Origin: Lacticaseibacillus suibinensis
GTDB taxonomy: Bacteria > Bacillota > Bacilli > Lactobacillales > Lactobacillaceae
DNA length: 64,000 nt
Direction: 5' to 3'
NCBI RefSeq assembly: GCF_003946175.1
Contig: NZ_RHOK01000008.1
Coordinates: 1 to 64,000, forward strand
Shown here: positions 32,400 to 41,076 of the stretch, one piece after another
Position numbering within the stretch: the stretch's first letter is position 1
Layout: the number at the start of each line of letters is the position of its first letter
The notes under the pieces: generated by a model
What the model was told of the DNA's origin: nothing
The model's input: the letters and a program-made list of their open reading frames with translations, nothing else
The model's database searches: none
Translations under genes and position numbers: made by a program

Positions 32400-33447
32400 T
32401 TTTCACGATCAACAAATTCAACAAATTACCACCACGGCTTTAAATGCCGCTGATGCCCGTCGCCAAGTCACCGCGGCCTATGCCAAGCGCACCGATTTTT
32501 TGCGCAATGACCCCCTGTGGCAAGGCAATCTACCTGCCATTCAGGCCACCACGCTCAGCTACACCGCGCTGTTGGCCGACAAACTACTGGAAGCACTCCG
32601 GCTAGGCGGCAGCATTGCCGCCACCTTCGTGGAACGGCTTTGGTTCCAGCCCGCGGTTGGCGATGGCGATCGCAGCACCATCACCATCTACCTAGCCAGC
32701 CCGGACAAAAACCAGGAGCTGTTAGTGATCGATGGCGGCTTAACTGAAGACGGCCACTTGATTGCCAAGAACCTGCCAACGCTGCTCCAAATCACTGCCA
32801 AAGACCCCGACCTCGGCTATCCCGATGACGAAGTGCGGGCCATGAGCCAAATGATCAAAGTCTTCTACACTGCTGGCTTACGGTTCCGCACCATTGACGA
32901 AACGGTGCTTCAGCCAGTCGACGGTTTGGCCTTTACCACCAAGTTCGACAACGGCCAGCCTTTGGCCACCATGGCAGAAATCAAGTCTTCCGGCAACGTG
33001 AAGCTCTCTTTGCCGCTGGATCACAATAACGTGGTCGATTACAGCGTCCTTGATGACAATAAACACGACTGGAAAGACCTCGGCACGTCTGATGTCCAAG
33101 ACGACACCTTCACCTGGGCTTCCACCACGATTCCAGACGAACTGGTCGGCCAGCGCTTACGCCTACGCGTTCAAGTTCAGGCCAGTCAAAGCTCACCAGC
33201 GCTGGATGAACTGTTCGTCATTGCGTCAACTAACGCCATCTTGATGCGCCAAGGCAGCAATCGCGGCCAATACGCCGTTGACCTGCCGAACCACAATGTG
33301 CTGACGGTCACCATGGACCCGGCCCGCAACCAACTGGCGCTGAGTTATCCGGAAAAGACCGTACAGTTGATCGAGCTGGACAACCAGTACCCGTTCATTG
33401 GTGAATGGCTCAAATCCGTTCTCCCACAGCGCCGCGCGTTTAACTGA
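32392..33447 (+). CDS. Hypothetical protein, partner of the preceding gene
   Basis: The 351-residue soluble protein has a helical N-terminal part (about 1-90) and a long beta-rich remainder. I do not recognise a family and see no catalytic motif. AAAGGAGG precedes the ATG inside the previous gene, with an 8-bp overlap. A terminator follows directly, so these two genes form a closed operon. No neighbour hints at a role. Confidence 0.75.
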   Translation: MLNFHDQQIQQITTTALNAADARRQVTAAYAKRTDFLRNDPLWQGNLPAIQATTLSYTALLADKLLEALRLGGSIAATFVERLWFQPAVGDGDRSTITIYLASPDKNQELLVIDGGLTEDGHLIAKNLPTLLQITAKDPDLGYPDDEVRAMSQMIKVFYTAGLRFRTIDETVLQPVDGLAFTTKFDNGQPLATMAEIKSSGNVKLSLPLDHNNVVDYSVLDDNKHDWKDLGTSDVQDDTFTWASTTIPDELVGQRLRLRVQVQASQSSPALDELFVIASTNAILMRQGSNRGQYAVDLPNHNVLTVTMDPARNQLALSYPEKTVQLIELDNQYPFIGEWLKSVLPQRRAFN

Positions 33448-33462
33448 TCTCTACCTAACCCT

Positions 33463-33497
33463 AACCCCGCCGTCATCACGATGGTGGGGTTTTGTTT
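33463..33497 (+). terminator. Terminator of the unknown two-gene operon
   Basis: AACCCC-gCC pairs across CATCACGATG with GGTGGGGTT, followed by TTGTTTT. Confidence 0.75.
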
Positions 33498-33570
33498 TGC
33501 TTGACATCATTGGCCTCAGCGGGCATGATATCGCTATATGAGAGTGGAGTTAAGTATTGATTAGAGGGTG

Positions 33571-34074
33571 ATGACGGTGCTTCTAAGTCAACAATATCGC
33601 CGTTTAGTTTTCTTTCACAAATATGCTGCCCTGCTTTACCTATTACTGTATAGCCTCAGCATGGGCTTGTTTTTCAAGCTCCGACTTTACGAGCTTGAAT
33701 ATTACCCGCTTGATTCATATCTGACTAAACATAAGATTCGCGAATATGGCCTCGTGCGCCTCCGGGGCAACCTCGGGTCCATTCGCGAATGGTGGATGCT
33801 CTTACTTTTGCTGATTGGCATCGGCGTGGGGCTGCTGCTGTTCTTTGACACCGGTCGTAAGCTGAAGCAACCCCGCGCCGCCGCGCTGCTGGTGACGCTA
33901 GGTGCGCTGATTCCACTCCTCCCGCCGTACAACGAAAATGTGCTGACCCGCATCGCAGTGGGCACAGGGCTCCTCTTTTTCGGAGCGTTGGGCCAGTGGT
34001 TCTTCAACCTGTCATCTTTTTCGAAAAAATCGCCTTATCGAAAACAGCATTCTTATTTCGATGACGTGAGGTAA
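33571..34074 (+). CDS. Membrane protein, unknown
   Basis: The 167-residue protein has four hydrophobic segments, with a charged loop between the first and second (about 40-70) and a basic C-terminus. I do not recognise a family. The start is uncertain: ATG 33571 lies only 3 nt after GAGGG, and an in-frame GTG at 33577 is better spaced. It is followed by a GC-rich structured region rather than a simple terminator. Confidence 0.65.
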   Translation: MTVLLSQQYRRLVFFHKYAALLYLLLYSLSMGLFFKLRLYELEYYPLDSYLTKHKIREYGLVRLRGNLGSIREWWMLLLLLIGIGVGLLLFFDTGRKLKQPRAAALLVTLGALIPLLPPYNENVLTRIAVGTGLLFFGALGQWFFNLSSFSKKSPYRKQHSYFDDVR

Positions 34075-34107
34075 CTCAAGGTAAATACCTTACTGTTAAC
34101 TAGCGGT

Positions 34108-34324
34108 GCCGACCGGTGAGGCGGAGGGGCGCGGTGGTCCAGCCGCGAAACAGTGAGCCCACGAGGAGACTGCGCAGCAGGCTGCTCCTGGGCTCACTGG
34201 GGGCAACGGCAAGACAGCGTTGAGCGTCAGCGATGCTGGCTTGCCGTTGAGGCTGGAGACCGCCTTTTGGCTCCAGCCGACCCCGCAGCCGGACCGCCGC
34301 AGCCCCGGAGCCTCACCGGCCGGC
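34108..34324. other. Large multi-branched structured element
   Basis: An outer stem pairs CCGGTGAGGC (34113-34122), GGGGC (34126-34130) and GCGGTGGTCC (34131-34140) with GGACCGCCGC (34291-34300), GCCCC (34302-34306) and GCCTCACCGG (34310-34319). Inside are three strong hairpins: CAGTGAGCCC / GGGCTCACTG (34151-34199), CAACGGCAAG / CTTGCCGTTG (34204-34249) and GGCTGGAG / CTCCAGCC (34251-34278). The fold is a four-way junction. No coding frame is convincing. It could be a structured RNA or a palindromic DNA element; it fills most of the 506-bp gap 34075-34580. Confidence 0.6.
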
Positions 34325-34370
34325 GCCGCGGACTAGTTGCGCTGCGTGGAGCCGGCTTTAGTTGCGCTAC

Positions 34371-34474
34371 GTGAGGCCAACGCCGGCGTGATTAGCTACG
34401 CCAGCTGGCCCGCCACCAAAATGCGGTGGCAAACCATCTGTCTAGGCTACTCATCCGGCTAAAACCGGCCTCAC
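34371..34474. repeat. Hairpin repeat, copy R1
   Basis: GTGAGGCC and GGCCTCAC bound a 104-bp unit that folds on itself: GCCGG (34382) with CCGGC (34455), TAGC with GCTA, CAG/CTG, TGG/CCA and GCCACC / GGTGGC. It shares the outer bases, including TTAGCTACG, CTAGGCTA and CTAAAACCGGCCTCACTCC, with copy R3 at 48287-48390. A small stem CGTCTT / AAGACG followed by CCCTTTT (34485-34510) lies after it and may terminate transcription. Confidence 0.65.
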
Positions 34475-34580
34475 TCCGCAGCCTGACGTCTTTAGTTGTC
34501 AAGACGCCCTTTTCCGGTTATGATTAGAGCCACGAAGACCCGGCGGTGCGTGCGCTGGGATTGCGAAAGGAAGAGAAGAA

Positions 34581-35420
34581 ATGGCAAACGAATTACCACA
34601 AGTCGTGACCATCGCTGGTGTTGACAGCGATGGCAGTGCAGGCGCCCAAGCGGATCTGCACAGTTTCTTCATGCGTGGCACTTACGGCGCCTTGATTTTA
34701 ACTGCCGCGGTCGCTGGCAACTCTTACGGCATCCAAGATAGCACCTTGATGCCACTGGACTTTATTGATCACCAATTCGACGCGCTAGCTGCCGACCTAC
34801 ACATCCGCGCCGCCAAAACTGGCATGCTTGCTGACTCGGCAATGATTGAAGCGGTCGCGAAAAATTTGAAAAAATATGACTTCGGCCCACTGGTGCTTGA
34901 CCCCGTGATTTCCACGAAGCATGGCAACATGCTGCTGGAAACCAGTGCCTTCGACACCTTGAAAAAGGTGCTCATCCCGATGGCCACGGTGATCACGCCT
35001 AACTTCTATGAAGCTGAGCACCTGACTGGCCTCAAGCTTGACGATGACGCTGCAATCATCCAAGCCGCGGACCAAATCCATGCCATGGGGGCCAAGAACG
35101 TGGTCCTCAAAGGCCGCCATGATAGCGACGAGCAAACGCAGGTCCGCGATTATGTGCTGCTCGAAAATGGTAAGCATTTCTGGCTCACGGGTCCTTATTT
35201 CCCCACCACCCGCAAAAACGGTACCGGCGACACCCTCAGTGCTGTCATCACTGCGGAACTGGGTAAAGGCACCGATTTGGAAGACGCGATTCGGCTGGCC
35301 AAGCATTTTGTCGACACGGCCATTGCCAATGAAATTCCCGTTGGCCACAAGTTTGGACCCATCAACCACTGGGCCAACGCCATCGTGCAGCCGAGTTTCA
35401 CTGCCTCTTCAGACGATTAA
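34581..35420 (+). CDS. ThiD/PdxK-type pyrimidine or pyridoxine kinase
   Basis: The 279-residue ribokinase-fold enzyme has IAGVDSDGSAGAQADL at residues 11-26, where the bifunctional hydroxymethylpyrimidine / phosphomethylpyrimidine kinases have a similar substrate motif, LVLDPVISTKHG in the middle and the catalytic anion-hole motif NGTGDTLSA (about 212-220). Such enzymes act in thiamine or vitamin B6 salvage; lactobacilli often carry a lone copy. Sequence alone does not decide between the two substrates. GGAAGAGAAG precedes the ATG. A strong terminator follows. Confidence 0.85.
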   Translation: MANELPQVVTIAGVDSDGSAGAQADLHSFFMRGTYGALILTAAVAGNSYGIQDSTLMPLDFIDHQFDALAADLHIRAAKTGMLADSAMIEAVAKNLKKYDFGPLVLDPVISTKHGNMLLETSAFDTLKKVLIPMATVITPNFYEAEHLTGLKLDDDAAIIQAADQIHAMGAKNVVLKGRHDSDEQTQVRDYVLLENGKHFWLTGPYFPTTRKNGTGDTLSAVITAELGKGTDLEDAIRLAKHFVDTAIANEIPVGHKFGPINHWANAIVQPSFTASSDD

Positions 35421-35434
35421 CGCTAATCACTCAC

Positions 35435-35478
35435 AAACGAGCCCTTCAGCGCGGAGACACGCGTTGAAGGGCTCGTTT
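35435..35478. terminator. Bidirectional terminator
   Basis: AAACGAGCCCTTCA pairs with TGAAGGGCTCGTTT between converging genes. T-runs are short. Confidence 0.75.
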
Positions 35479-35493
35479 GCCATTCCATCAGCT

Positions 35494-36024
35494 TTACCGA
35501 CGGCCACGCAGAATATCGATCAATTCTGCGACGCCCATCACAATCAAAATTACCCCAAGCACTTGCAGCAAGGCCAAAATCGAGCCGAAAGGATTAAACA
35601 ATAGCACAATCCCTGTGATGGCCACGACCAAACCATAAATAATCGTGGGGAATGGTGACACATTCACATACTGCTGGCGATCCCGAGCGGTGGTGATGCG
35701 GGTAATCCCATAAATCACCAGAATAATCCCGACAATCATCGGCAGCATCGACAAAGCCGGCCGCAGGAGCACGCTCAAGACCAACGCCCCGATGAGCAGC
35801 CCGCTACCGCGCCACAACGCCAGCTGTCGTTGCCCTTGGTCGCGAAACGCGTCGATAAAGGCGCCGGCTGCCATGAGCAGCACCCCGCCAATCAACACAT
35901 ACTTCACCACATGGTAGACACTGTATGGCGCCAGCAAAAACCACACGCCCACAAGCGCTAGCAAGAGCGCTTTGAGCCATGCATAACGCGTTAGTTTATC
36001 AATGGCATTTTTCAATCCGATCAC
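35494..36024 (-). CDS. DUF308/HdeD-like membrane protein
   Basis: The 176-residue protein has six hydrophobic segments in three similar pairs, as in HdeD/DUF308 proteins linked to acid resistance in enterobacteria. It starts with GTG at 36024 close to AGAAAGGC, or possibly with TTG at 36015 at better spacing. It is the last gene before a terminator on the minus strand and is separated from the upstream gene by about 60 bp. Role in this organism is unknown. Confidence 0.75.
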   Translation of the reverse strand: MIGLKNAIDKLTRYAWLKALLLALVGVWFLLAPYSVYHVVKYVLIGGVLLMAAGAFIDAFRDQGQRQLALWRGSGLLIGALVLSVLLRPALSMLPMIVGIILVIYGITRITTARDRQQYVNVSPFPTIIYGLVVAITGIVLLFNPFGSILALLQVLGVILIVMGVAELIDILRGRR

Positions 36025-36084
36025 GCCTTTCTATGGCTCAGTGTAACACTGACCAGCAGCCCCTTCCTCGGGCGCAAGCATGAT

Positions 36085-36264
36085 TTACCAGCGTTCATGG
36101 TCCCAGGTCCGGCCATCAACTTCGCTTTCCGCCTGTTCGAGCCGCTTCGCCTGGGTCTGAATGAAGGTCTGCAGCGCCATGAAAAAAGCGGCTTCTTCAT
36201 AGCTTTTAGCTTCCTTGGCTTGCGCCTGGGCCGTCTGTAACAACCACGCCGTTGTCTCGTCCAT
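36085..36264 (-). CDS. Small helical protein, unknown
   Basis: The 59-residue protein is made of two predicted helices rich in Ala, Gln and Glu and ends DGRTWDHERW. AGGGGGAC precedes the ATG at 36264. It begins 2 bp after the stop of the flavodoxin-fold reductase, so it belongs to that operon. No family recognised. Confidence 0.65.
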   Translation of the reverse strand: MDETTAWLLQTAQAQAKEAKSYEEAAFFMALQTFIQTQAKRLEQAESEVDGRTWDHERW

Positions 36265-36266
36265 GG

Positions 36267-36929
36267 TCAGTCCCCCTGCTTCAATTCCGCCAGCGTTTGC
36301 TGCAACGATTCTAAGCGGTCTTGCCGCTGCTGCAACGTATCGGCCAAAATGGTAAGCGCCGGATCGGTGCTCGTCGCCAGCTGCTGCAACCACCAAGCCG
36401 CCTGCGCGTCAAAATGCTGCGGCTGGTCAACGGTGAGATACTGCTGATATTGCACCAACAGTGCCGCGCGTTGCGCCTCAGTTTGGTAACTAAACTGGGC
36501 AATCGTCAGCGGCGCCAGCAGCTTCAGGCCGGTTTTATGCGCCAAAGCCGCGTATGGCGCCAGTAATTCACTGATTGAAACGCCTTCCGCCCCGCCGAGT
36601 TGATAGGCTTTTTCGGGCTGGCTGAAATTCACCACCAACCCCAGGCTCTTACCGCGCAGTTGCTGGGGTCGGACCGCAAACTCATCGGTCCACACATCGG
36701 CTAGCCATTGATGTAGACTGGCCGGTGCGGCATACCAATAAAGCGGAAACTCGAGCACAATTCGGTCGGCCTTCAGCAGTTGCGCTTGCTCTTTGGTCAC
36801 AGCAAAAGGTTGCGCTGCGTCCAAATGGTGCCAAAGCACGTCGGTTAAAGGCGCCGCGCTGGCTTTGAGGAATTGTTGGGTCGGGGAGTTGCTCAATTCC
36901 GGATGACTCACAATCACCAATGTTTTCAT
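36267..36929 (-). CDS. NAD(P)H-dependent oxidoreductase, flavodoxin-2 family
   Basis: The 220-residue protein has the flavodoxin-like fold of MdaB/KefF quinone reductases: LVIVSHPELSNSPTQ for FMN phosphate at residues 4-18, LEFPLYWYAAPASLHQW near 60-75 and GGAEG near 112. It reduces quinones or similar compounds with NAD(P)H. ACGGAGGCAAG precedes the ATG, one base after the mutY stop. The link to mutY suggests oxidative stress, by position only. Confidence 0.88.
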   Translation of the reverse strand: MKTLVIVSHPELSNSPTQQFLKASAAPLTDVLWHHLDAAQPFAVTKEQAQLLKADRIVLEFPLYWYAAPASLHQWLADVWTDEFAVRPQQLRGKSLGLVVNFSQPEKAYQLGGAEGVSISELLAPYAALAHKTGLKLLAPLTIAQFSYQTEAQRAALLVQYQQYLTVDQPQHFDAQAAWWLQQLATSTDPALTILADTLQQRQDRLESLQQTLAELKQGD

Positions 36930-36930
36930 C

Positions 36931-38028
36931 TTACTTGCCTCCGTTCAAGGCCCTAAACAACTTCTTTTGCACCGTGGGTAATGCCACGGCGGCCAGGTCA
37001 GCGACTGGCACCCAGCGCGCTGGCAGCACCGCCAGATCAAAGGCGGGCGCCTCCGCGGTTAACAAAGTCAACTGCCACTGCTGATGGGTAAAGGTATGTT
37101 TGACTAATTTAGCGTCAGCCGGTTGCAGCTCAACGGTGATGCCGGCGTCAGCCGCAAAATGTGCCGCCGCCTGGGCGATTTGCGCGTCCATGTCACCTTC
37201 GAGTTCTGCTCGCGCCACCAGCGGAAACATCCATAGATCCGCTAACATGCCCGAGTTTGGCCGCTGCTCCAGCAACCAGCCAGCGGGGCTGTGAATGGCC
37301 AAGGCGAAATAGGGCACCACTTTGGGCCGCGGCTTTTTGGTTTTGACCGGAAAATCCAAGACCCGATTGGTTTGATAACTTTGATCAAAAGCCACCAACG
37401 GCGAATGGGCGGGATCAGGGTCTTTCGCGCGCATGTACGACGAGCCCAAATCCATCACTGCCTGGTTAAAGTCTCCGGGCCGCTCAGGGTCAATCAACTG
37501 GCCAATCAGCTGTTCAAAGCCGCCGCGAGTTTGGGGCTTCGCGATGTCGTCTTCAATGCAAAACAGCCGCGCAAACACACGAAAGGCATTGCCGTCAATG
37601 GCTGGCACCGCCTCGTTAAAGGCAATGCTGGCAATGGCGCCGGCTGTGTAAGGTCCAATCCCACTGAGGGCCTGCAGCTCCGCCGCGGTGCTCGGCCACT
37701 GACCGCCATAATCGCGGACGACTTGCTGGGCCGCCTGCTGCAGCCGGCGCGCGCGAGAATAATAGCCCAACCCTTCCCAGGCCTTCATCACCGCCGCTTC
37801 TGGGGCGGAAGCCAGCGCCTCAACCGTGGGAAACTGAGTCAAAAAGCGTTCATAGTAGGGAATCACGGTTGCCACTTGAGTTTGCTGCAGCATCGTTTCG
37901 CTGATCAGAATATGATAGGGATCATGGTCACGCCGCCACGGCAGGTCGCGCTTCTCAGTGTCGTACCAGTTGAGCAGCGCCTGGCGGAAGGCAATGATTT
38001 TAGCTGGTGGCCAATCTAATTTTTCCAA
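36931..38028 (-). CDS. mutY: A/G-specific adenine DNA glycosylase without Fe-S cluster
   Basis: The 365-residue MutY removes adenine paired with 8-oxoguanine. It has the helix-hairpin-helix and catalytic pair Glu44 (SETMLQQTQ) and Asp145 (VPAIDGNAFR), and a C-terminal NUDIX-like 8-oxoG recognition domain (about 235-350). In classical MutY the helix after LGSSYMRA is followed by C-x6-C-x2-C-x5-C for a 4Fe-4S cluster; here residues 195-216 have no cysteine. Clusterless MutY is known in some lactic acid bacteria. The start is TTG after GAGGTGA. It is first in a three-gene operon. Confidence 0.93.
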   Translation of the reverse strand: MEKLDWPPAKIIAFRQALLNWYDTEKRDLPWRRDHDPYHILISETMLQQTQVATVIPYYERFLTQFPTVEALASAPEAAVMKAWEGLGYYSRARRLQQAAQQVVRDYGGQWPSTAAELQALSGIGPYTAGAIASIAFNEAVPAIDGNAFRVFARLFCIEDDIAKPQTRGGFEQLIGQLIDPERPGDFNQAVMDLGSSYMRAKDPDPAHSPLVAFDQSYQTNRVLDFPVKTKKPRPKVVPYFALAIHSPAGWLLEQRPNSGMLADLWMFPLVARAELEGDMDAQIAQAAAHFAADAGITVELQPADAKLVKHTFTHQQWQLTLLTAEAPAFDLAVLPARWVPVADLAAVALPTVQKKLFRALNGGK

Positions 38029-38130
38029 AGCAAGTTCACCTCGCCTCTCATTATACGGAAAAGCCAGCCAGCTTGCACAAGGCTTCAGCGACTATGCTAT
38101 GATTCAGGTATCAACTTCAGGAGGCATACG

Positions 38131-38937
38131 ATGATTAAATTGATTGCGCTCGATATCGACGACACCCTGCTGACCTCACAACGCCACATTCTGCCCACGA
38201 CCAAACAGGCGGTGCAGGACGCGTTAGCTCAAGGCATCAAAGTCGTGCTGTGTACCGGTCGCCCGCTGGCTGGCGCAAAACCTTTTCTCGATGAACTGGG
38301 CATCGAAGGTGATGATCAGTATGTCATCACCTATAATGGCGCGGTGACAGAAACTGTTTCGGGCCAGGTCATGGCCAAGCATCTGCTGGACAACGCCGCT
38401 TACCGTGAAATCACCGCGTATGGTCAGGCGCACCAGTTGCCCACTAATGTGCTCGACGCCCACAGCAACATTTACACTGCCAACCGCGACGTGGATTGGT
38501 GGATTGTCGAGCAGGCCGCGGAAAACGAGGCCGGGCTGTTCATTCGCCAACCTGATGAGCTCCCAGCTGATTTTGCCATTGCCAAAGGGGCCTTCGTTGG
38601 GCTGGAAAGCTTGCTGGATGCCCACGAAGCCGCCGTGAAAGCCGCGTTCCAAGACCGCTTCTATGTGGTGCGCGCCGGCCGCAACTTCATTGAACTGATG
38701 GACCCCATCGTCAACAAAGGCCAGGCCCTGAGCGACTTGGCCAAACAGCTCAATTTGACGGCCGATAATGTGATGGCGGTGGGTGATGAAGGTAATGACC
38801 TACCGATGTTTGACTTCGCCGGGGTCGCCGTCAGCATGGGTAATGGTACTGCTGAAGCCAAGGCGCATGCCGATTACGTCACCGCCGCCAACGATGACGA
38901 CGGGCTGGCCCAAGCCATTCGTAAATTTGCGCTTTAA
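38131..38937 (+). CDS. Cof-type HAD phosphatase (YidA-like)
   Basis: The 268-residue HAD hydrolase has motif I DIDDTLL (8-14), motif II CTGRP (about 41-45), the C2B cap and motif IV GDEGNDLPM (about 228-236). Such enzymes remove phosphate from sugar phosphates or cofactors such as FMN and PLP; the substrate is not visible. AGGAGG precedes the ATG. It is divergent from mutY and ends at a shared terminator. Confidence 0.88.
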   Translation: MIKLIALDIDDTLLTSQRHILPTTKQAVQDALAQGIKVVLCTGRPLAGAKPFLDELGIEGDDQYVITYNGAVTETVSGQVMAKHLLDNAAYREITAYGQAHQLPTNVLDAHSNIYTANRDVDWWIVEQAAENEAGLFIRQPDELPADFAIAKGAFVGLESLLDAHEAAVKAAFQDRFYVVRAGRNFIELMDPIVNKGQALSDLAKQLNLTADNVMAVGDEGNDLPMFDFAGVAVSMGNGTAEAKAHADYVTAANDDDGLAQAIRKFAL

Positions 38938-38940
38938 TCA

Positions 38941-38980
38941 AAAAAGGTTCATCGCCGGACTAATCCGCGATGAGCCTTTT
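38941..38980. terminator. Bidirectional terminator
   Basis: AAAAGG-TTCATCGC pairs with GCGATGA-GCCTTTT between the HAD gene and the converging regulator gene. Confidence 0.75.
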
Positions 38981-38984
38981 CGGG

Positions 38985-39434
38985 TTATGCTTCAGGCACG
39001 ATGAGTTTGCCCAAGATATCTTTCAGCACCAAACCAGCATCCTGATCAGAATAATGGTAGGTGCTTTGTAAATCACGCAGCAAACCTTCTAACGCGGCCG
39101 TGTACTTGGCTGTCGCCACCTCCGCGGGGTAACTGGCCAAGACGGGATATTGTTTCGCCCACAGTGCCGTCCAGTCGACCTTGGCCACGGTGGAAGCCGG
39201 TGTATGGGTGATGGCTTCTTCCAACGCATCCACGTCAGCGTCGAAAGTAGTCAACTCATCGAGCGTCAAATGATACAGGGTGGCGAGCCACTTAGCCTGG
39301 TAAATATCAGGCAGCGACTCATCCGTTTCCCACTTCGATACCGTCTGCCGGCTCACGCCAAGCTTAGCCGCAACTTGCTCCTGCGATAAGCCACTGCGTT
39401 TCCGAGCGGCGAATAATTGATTACCAATCAGCAT
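38985..39434 (-). CDS. XRE-family transcriptional regulator
   Basis: The 149-residue protein has an N-terminal helix-turn-helix (about 5-60; GLSQEQVAAKLGVSRQTVSKWETDE) and a C-terminal helical region of about 85 residues of unknown role. GAAGGGGGC precedes the ATG. It is alone between a terminator and the LysR gene. Target genes are unknown. Confidence 0.85.
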   Translation of the reverse strand: MLIGNQLFAARKRSGLSQEQVAAKLGVSRQTVSKWETDESLPDIYQAKWLATLYHLTLDELTTFDADVDALEEAITHTPASTVAKVDWTALWAKQYPVLASYPAEVATAKYTAALEGLLRDLQSTYHYSDQDAGLVLKDILGKLIVPEA

Positions 39435-39558
39435 ACTTTTGCCCCCTTCGTATAGCCCTAGTTTAGCGAGGTTTAACGGGGAGCACTAGCGCAAAATAGC
39501 GGCAATTGTGCCCGCCTGGTTAACACAGCAATTTCTGGGCGCCGCGGCCAGGGCCTAG

Positions 39559-40437
39559 CTACAAAGCTGAGGCTGATTCAGCCGCTTGAAAACACTGAAT
39601 CATCACTTGCCGCATATCCTGAACGCCATCTTGGCGCATGATTGCATAATTCTCCGTGCGCATGCTCAGCGCTTTAGGCAGCGTGAGCTTCACGAGTTGG
39701 CCAGCTTTAAGCAGTGGCGAGGCCAGGGGCGCCGGCAAAATCGTCAGCCCAAGACCAGCCGCGGCAGCATTAGTCAGCACCGTGGTATTTGTACTTTCAA
39801 GCCAAGGCTGCACCTGCAGGCCTTGCCGATGCAGCGCCGCCTCAAAGCGATCGCGCAAGGTGCTGCCCACCTCGCGGAGCAGCCAGTGCTGCTTAGCCAG
39901 GCTCGCCAGCTTCAATCTGCTAGGTCCGGTTGGCGCGCCAACCGCCCAAAGTTCATAGGTAGAAAGCCGCTGGGAAGTATAGGCCGCTTCGCCCATGGTC
40001 CCTTCGACGAACGCCAGATCGATCTCACCACGTCGCAAACGTGCCTGAATCTGAGCGACATTCTCTGCGAAGAGTTGCAGCGGCACTCGCGGCTGGGCCT
40101 GCTGAAAGCGAGCAATGGCGGCGGGCATGGTCGCTTGGCCAAAAGTCAAACTCATCCCCACCCGCAATGGCAACTGCTGGCGGCTGCGCGCCCCAAATTG
40201 CGCGAGCTGCTCATAATCCCGCAACAACGCCGTGGCTTGAATGCGAAAAGTCGCGCCTTTTTGATTGAGGCGCAGGCGGTTACCTTGACGGTCGAATAGT
40301 GCCACGCCGATGCTTGTTTCCAAGTCGCGCAAGGCTTTGGAAACTGCCGGCTGAGAGAGATAGAGCTGCTTAGCCGCTTCCGCCGTGGTGCCCTGGTCAC
40401 ACACCGCCAAGAAAATCCGGAGTTGTCGTTGATTCAT
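39559..40437 (-). CDS. LysR-family regulator beside the chromate transporter genes
   Basis: The 292-residue regulator has an N-terminal winged helix (about 1-60; AEAAKQLYLSQPAVSKALRDLE) and a substrate-binding domain (about 85-290). The ATG at 40437 follows TATAGGAGG. It is divergent from the CHR-type transporter genes with about 95 bp between them, the classic layout for a LysR activator of its neighbour. No clear T-n11-A site stands out. Confidence 0.88.
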   Translation of the reverse strand: MNQRQLRIFLAVCDQGTTAEAAKQLYLSQPAVSKALRDLETSIGVALFDRQGNRLRLNQKGATFRIQATALLRDYEQLAQFGARSRQQLPLRVGMSLTFGQATMPAAIARFQQAQPRVPLQLFAENVAQIQARLRRGEIDLAFVEGTMGEAAYTSQRLSTYELWAVGAPTGPSRLKLASLAKQHWLLREVGSTLRDRFEAALHRQGLQVQPWLESTNTTVLTNAAAAGLGLTILPAPLASPLLKAGQLVKLTLPKALSMRTENYAIMRQDGVQDMRQVMIQCFQAAESASAL

Positions 40438-40533
40438 GTTGCCTCCTATAACCAATTCAGTATACTTGATGCTTACTTTATATATTTTCAATTATACCCG
40501 CAACTTGCTATGCTGGAAGCGGAGGTTTTAACG

Positions 40534-41076
40534 ATGAACAAAGATTGGCAACTCTTCAAGGTGTACCTCATTGCCGGCACCTTCACCTTCTCCGGCGGCA
40601 TGGCGATGCTCCCAGTGATTGAACGTGAATTGTGCCAAAAACGGCACCTGCTGCCGCGCGACGAATTATACGAATACACCACGCTTTCGCAGACTTTTCC
40701 CGGTGTGATTGCCCTGACCAACGCCTGCTTCGTCGGCGAAAAGGTCAACGGCAAAAGCGGCATGCTGGCAGCCGGCCTGGGTGCCATTTTGCCGGCCTTT
40801 GTGTTGATGCTGGCGGCGACCATCGGCTATCAGCACGTGCCGCAAAGTGGCGTGTTCCTAAGCATCATGAGCGCCATTCGGGCGGCCTCGGCAGCGTTCC
40901 TATTTTCGGCGGCGTATGGTTTGGCTCGCTATAACCTGAAAGACCCACTCAGCTTAGCGATTGCGGCGGGGTGCCTACTGGCGACCTTATTTAACCTGCT
41001 GAGCGCGCCCACACTGATCATTTTGGCTGGGGTCATTGGCCTGATCAGTGCCCGGCCGCGGAAGGAGCAGTCATGA
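40534..41076 (+). CDS. Chromate (CHR) transporter, short-chain subunit 1
   Basis: The 180-residue protein is one CHR domain with the motif TFSGGMAMLPVIERE near residues 19-33 and TTLSQTFPGVIALTNACFVG in the middle, with about five to six hydrophobic segments. Short CHR proteins act as pairs of opposite topology. GGAGG precedes the ATG. Its stop overlaps the partner's start (ATGA). Lactic acid bacteria may use it for other anions; chromate is the family name only. Confidence 0.88.
   Translation: MNKDWQLFKVYLIAGTFTFSGGMAMLPVIERELCQKRHLLPRDELYEYTTLSQTFPGVIALTNACFVGEKVNGKSGMLAAGLGAILPAFVLMLAATIGYQHVPQSGVFLSIMSAIRAASAAFLFSAAYGLARYNLKDPLSLAIAAGCLLATLFNLLSAPTLIILAGVIGLISARPRKEQS

Noticed and set aside
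34153-34374. 73-residue frame in the GC-rich structured element
   Set aside because: Its sequence is dictated by nested inverted repeats, and no ribosome binding site precedes it.
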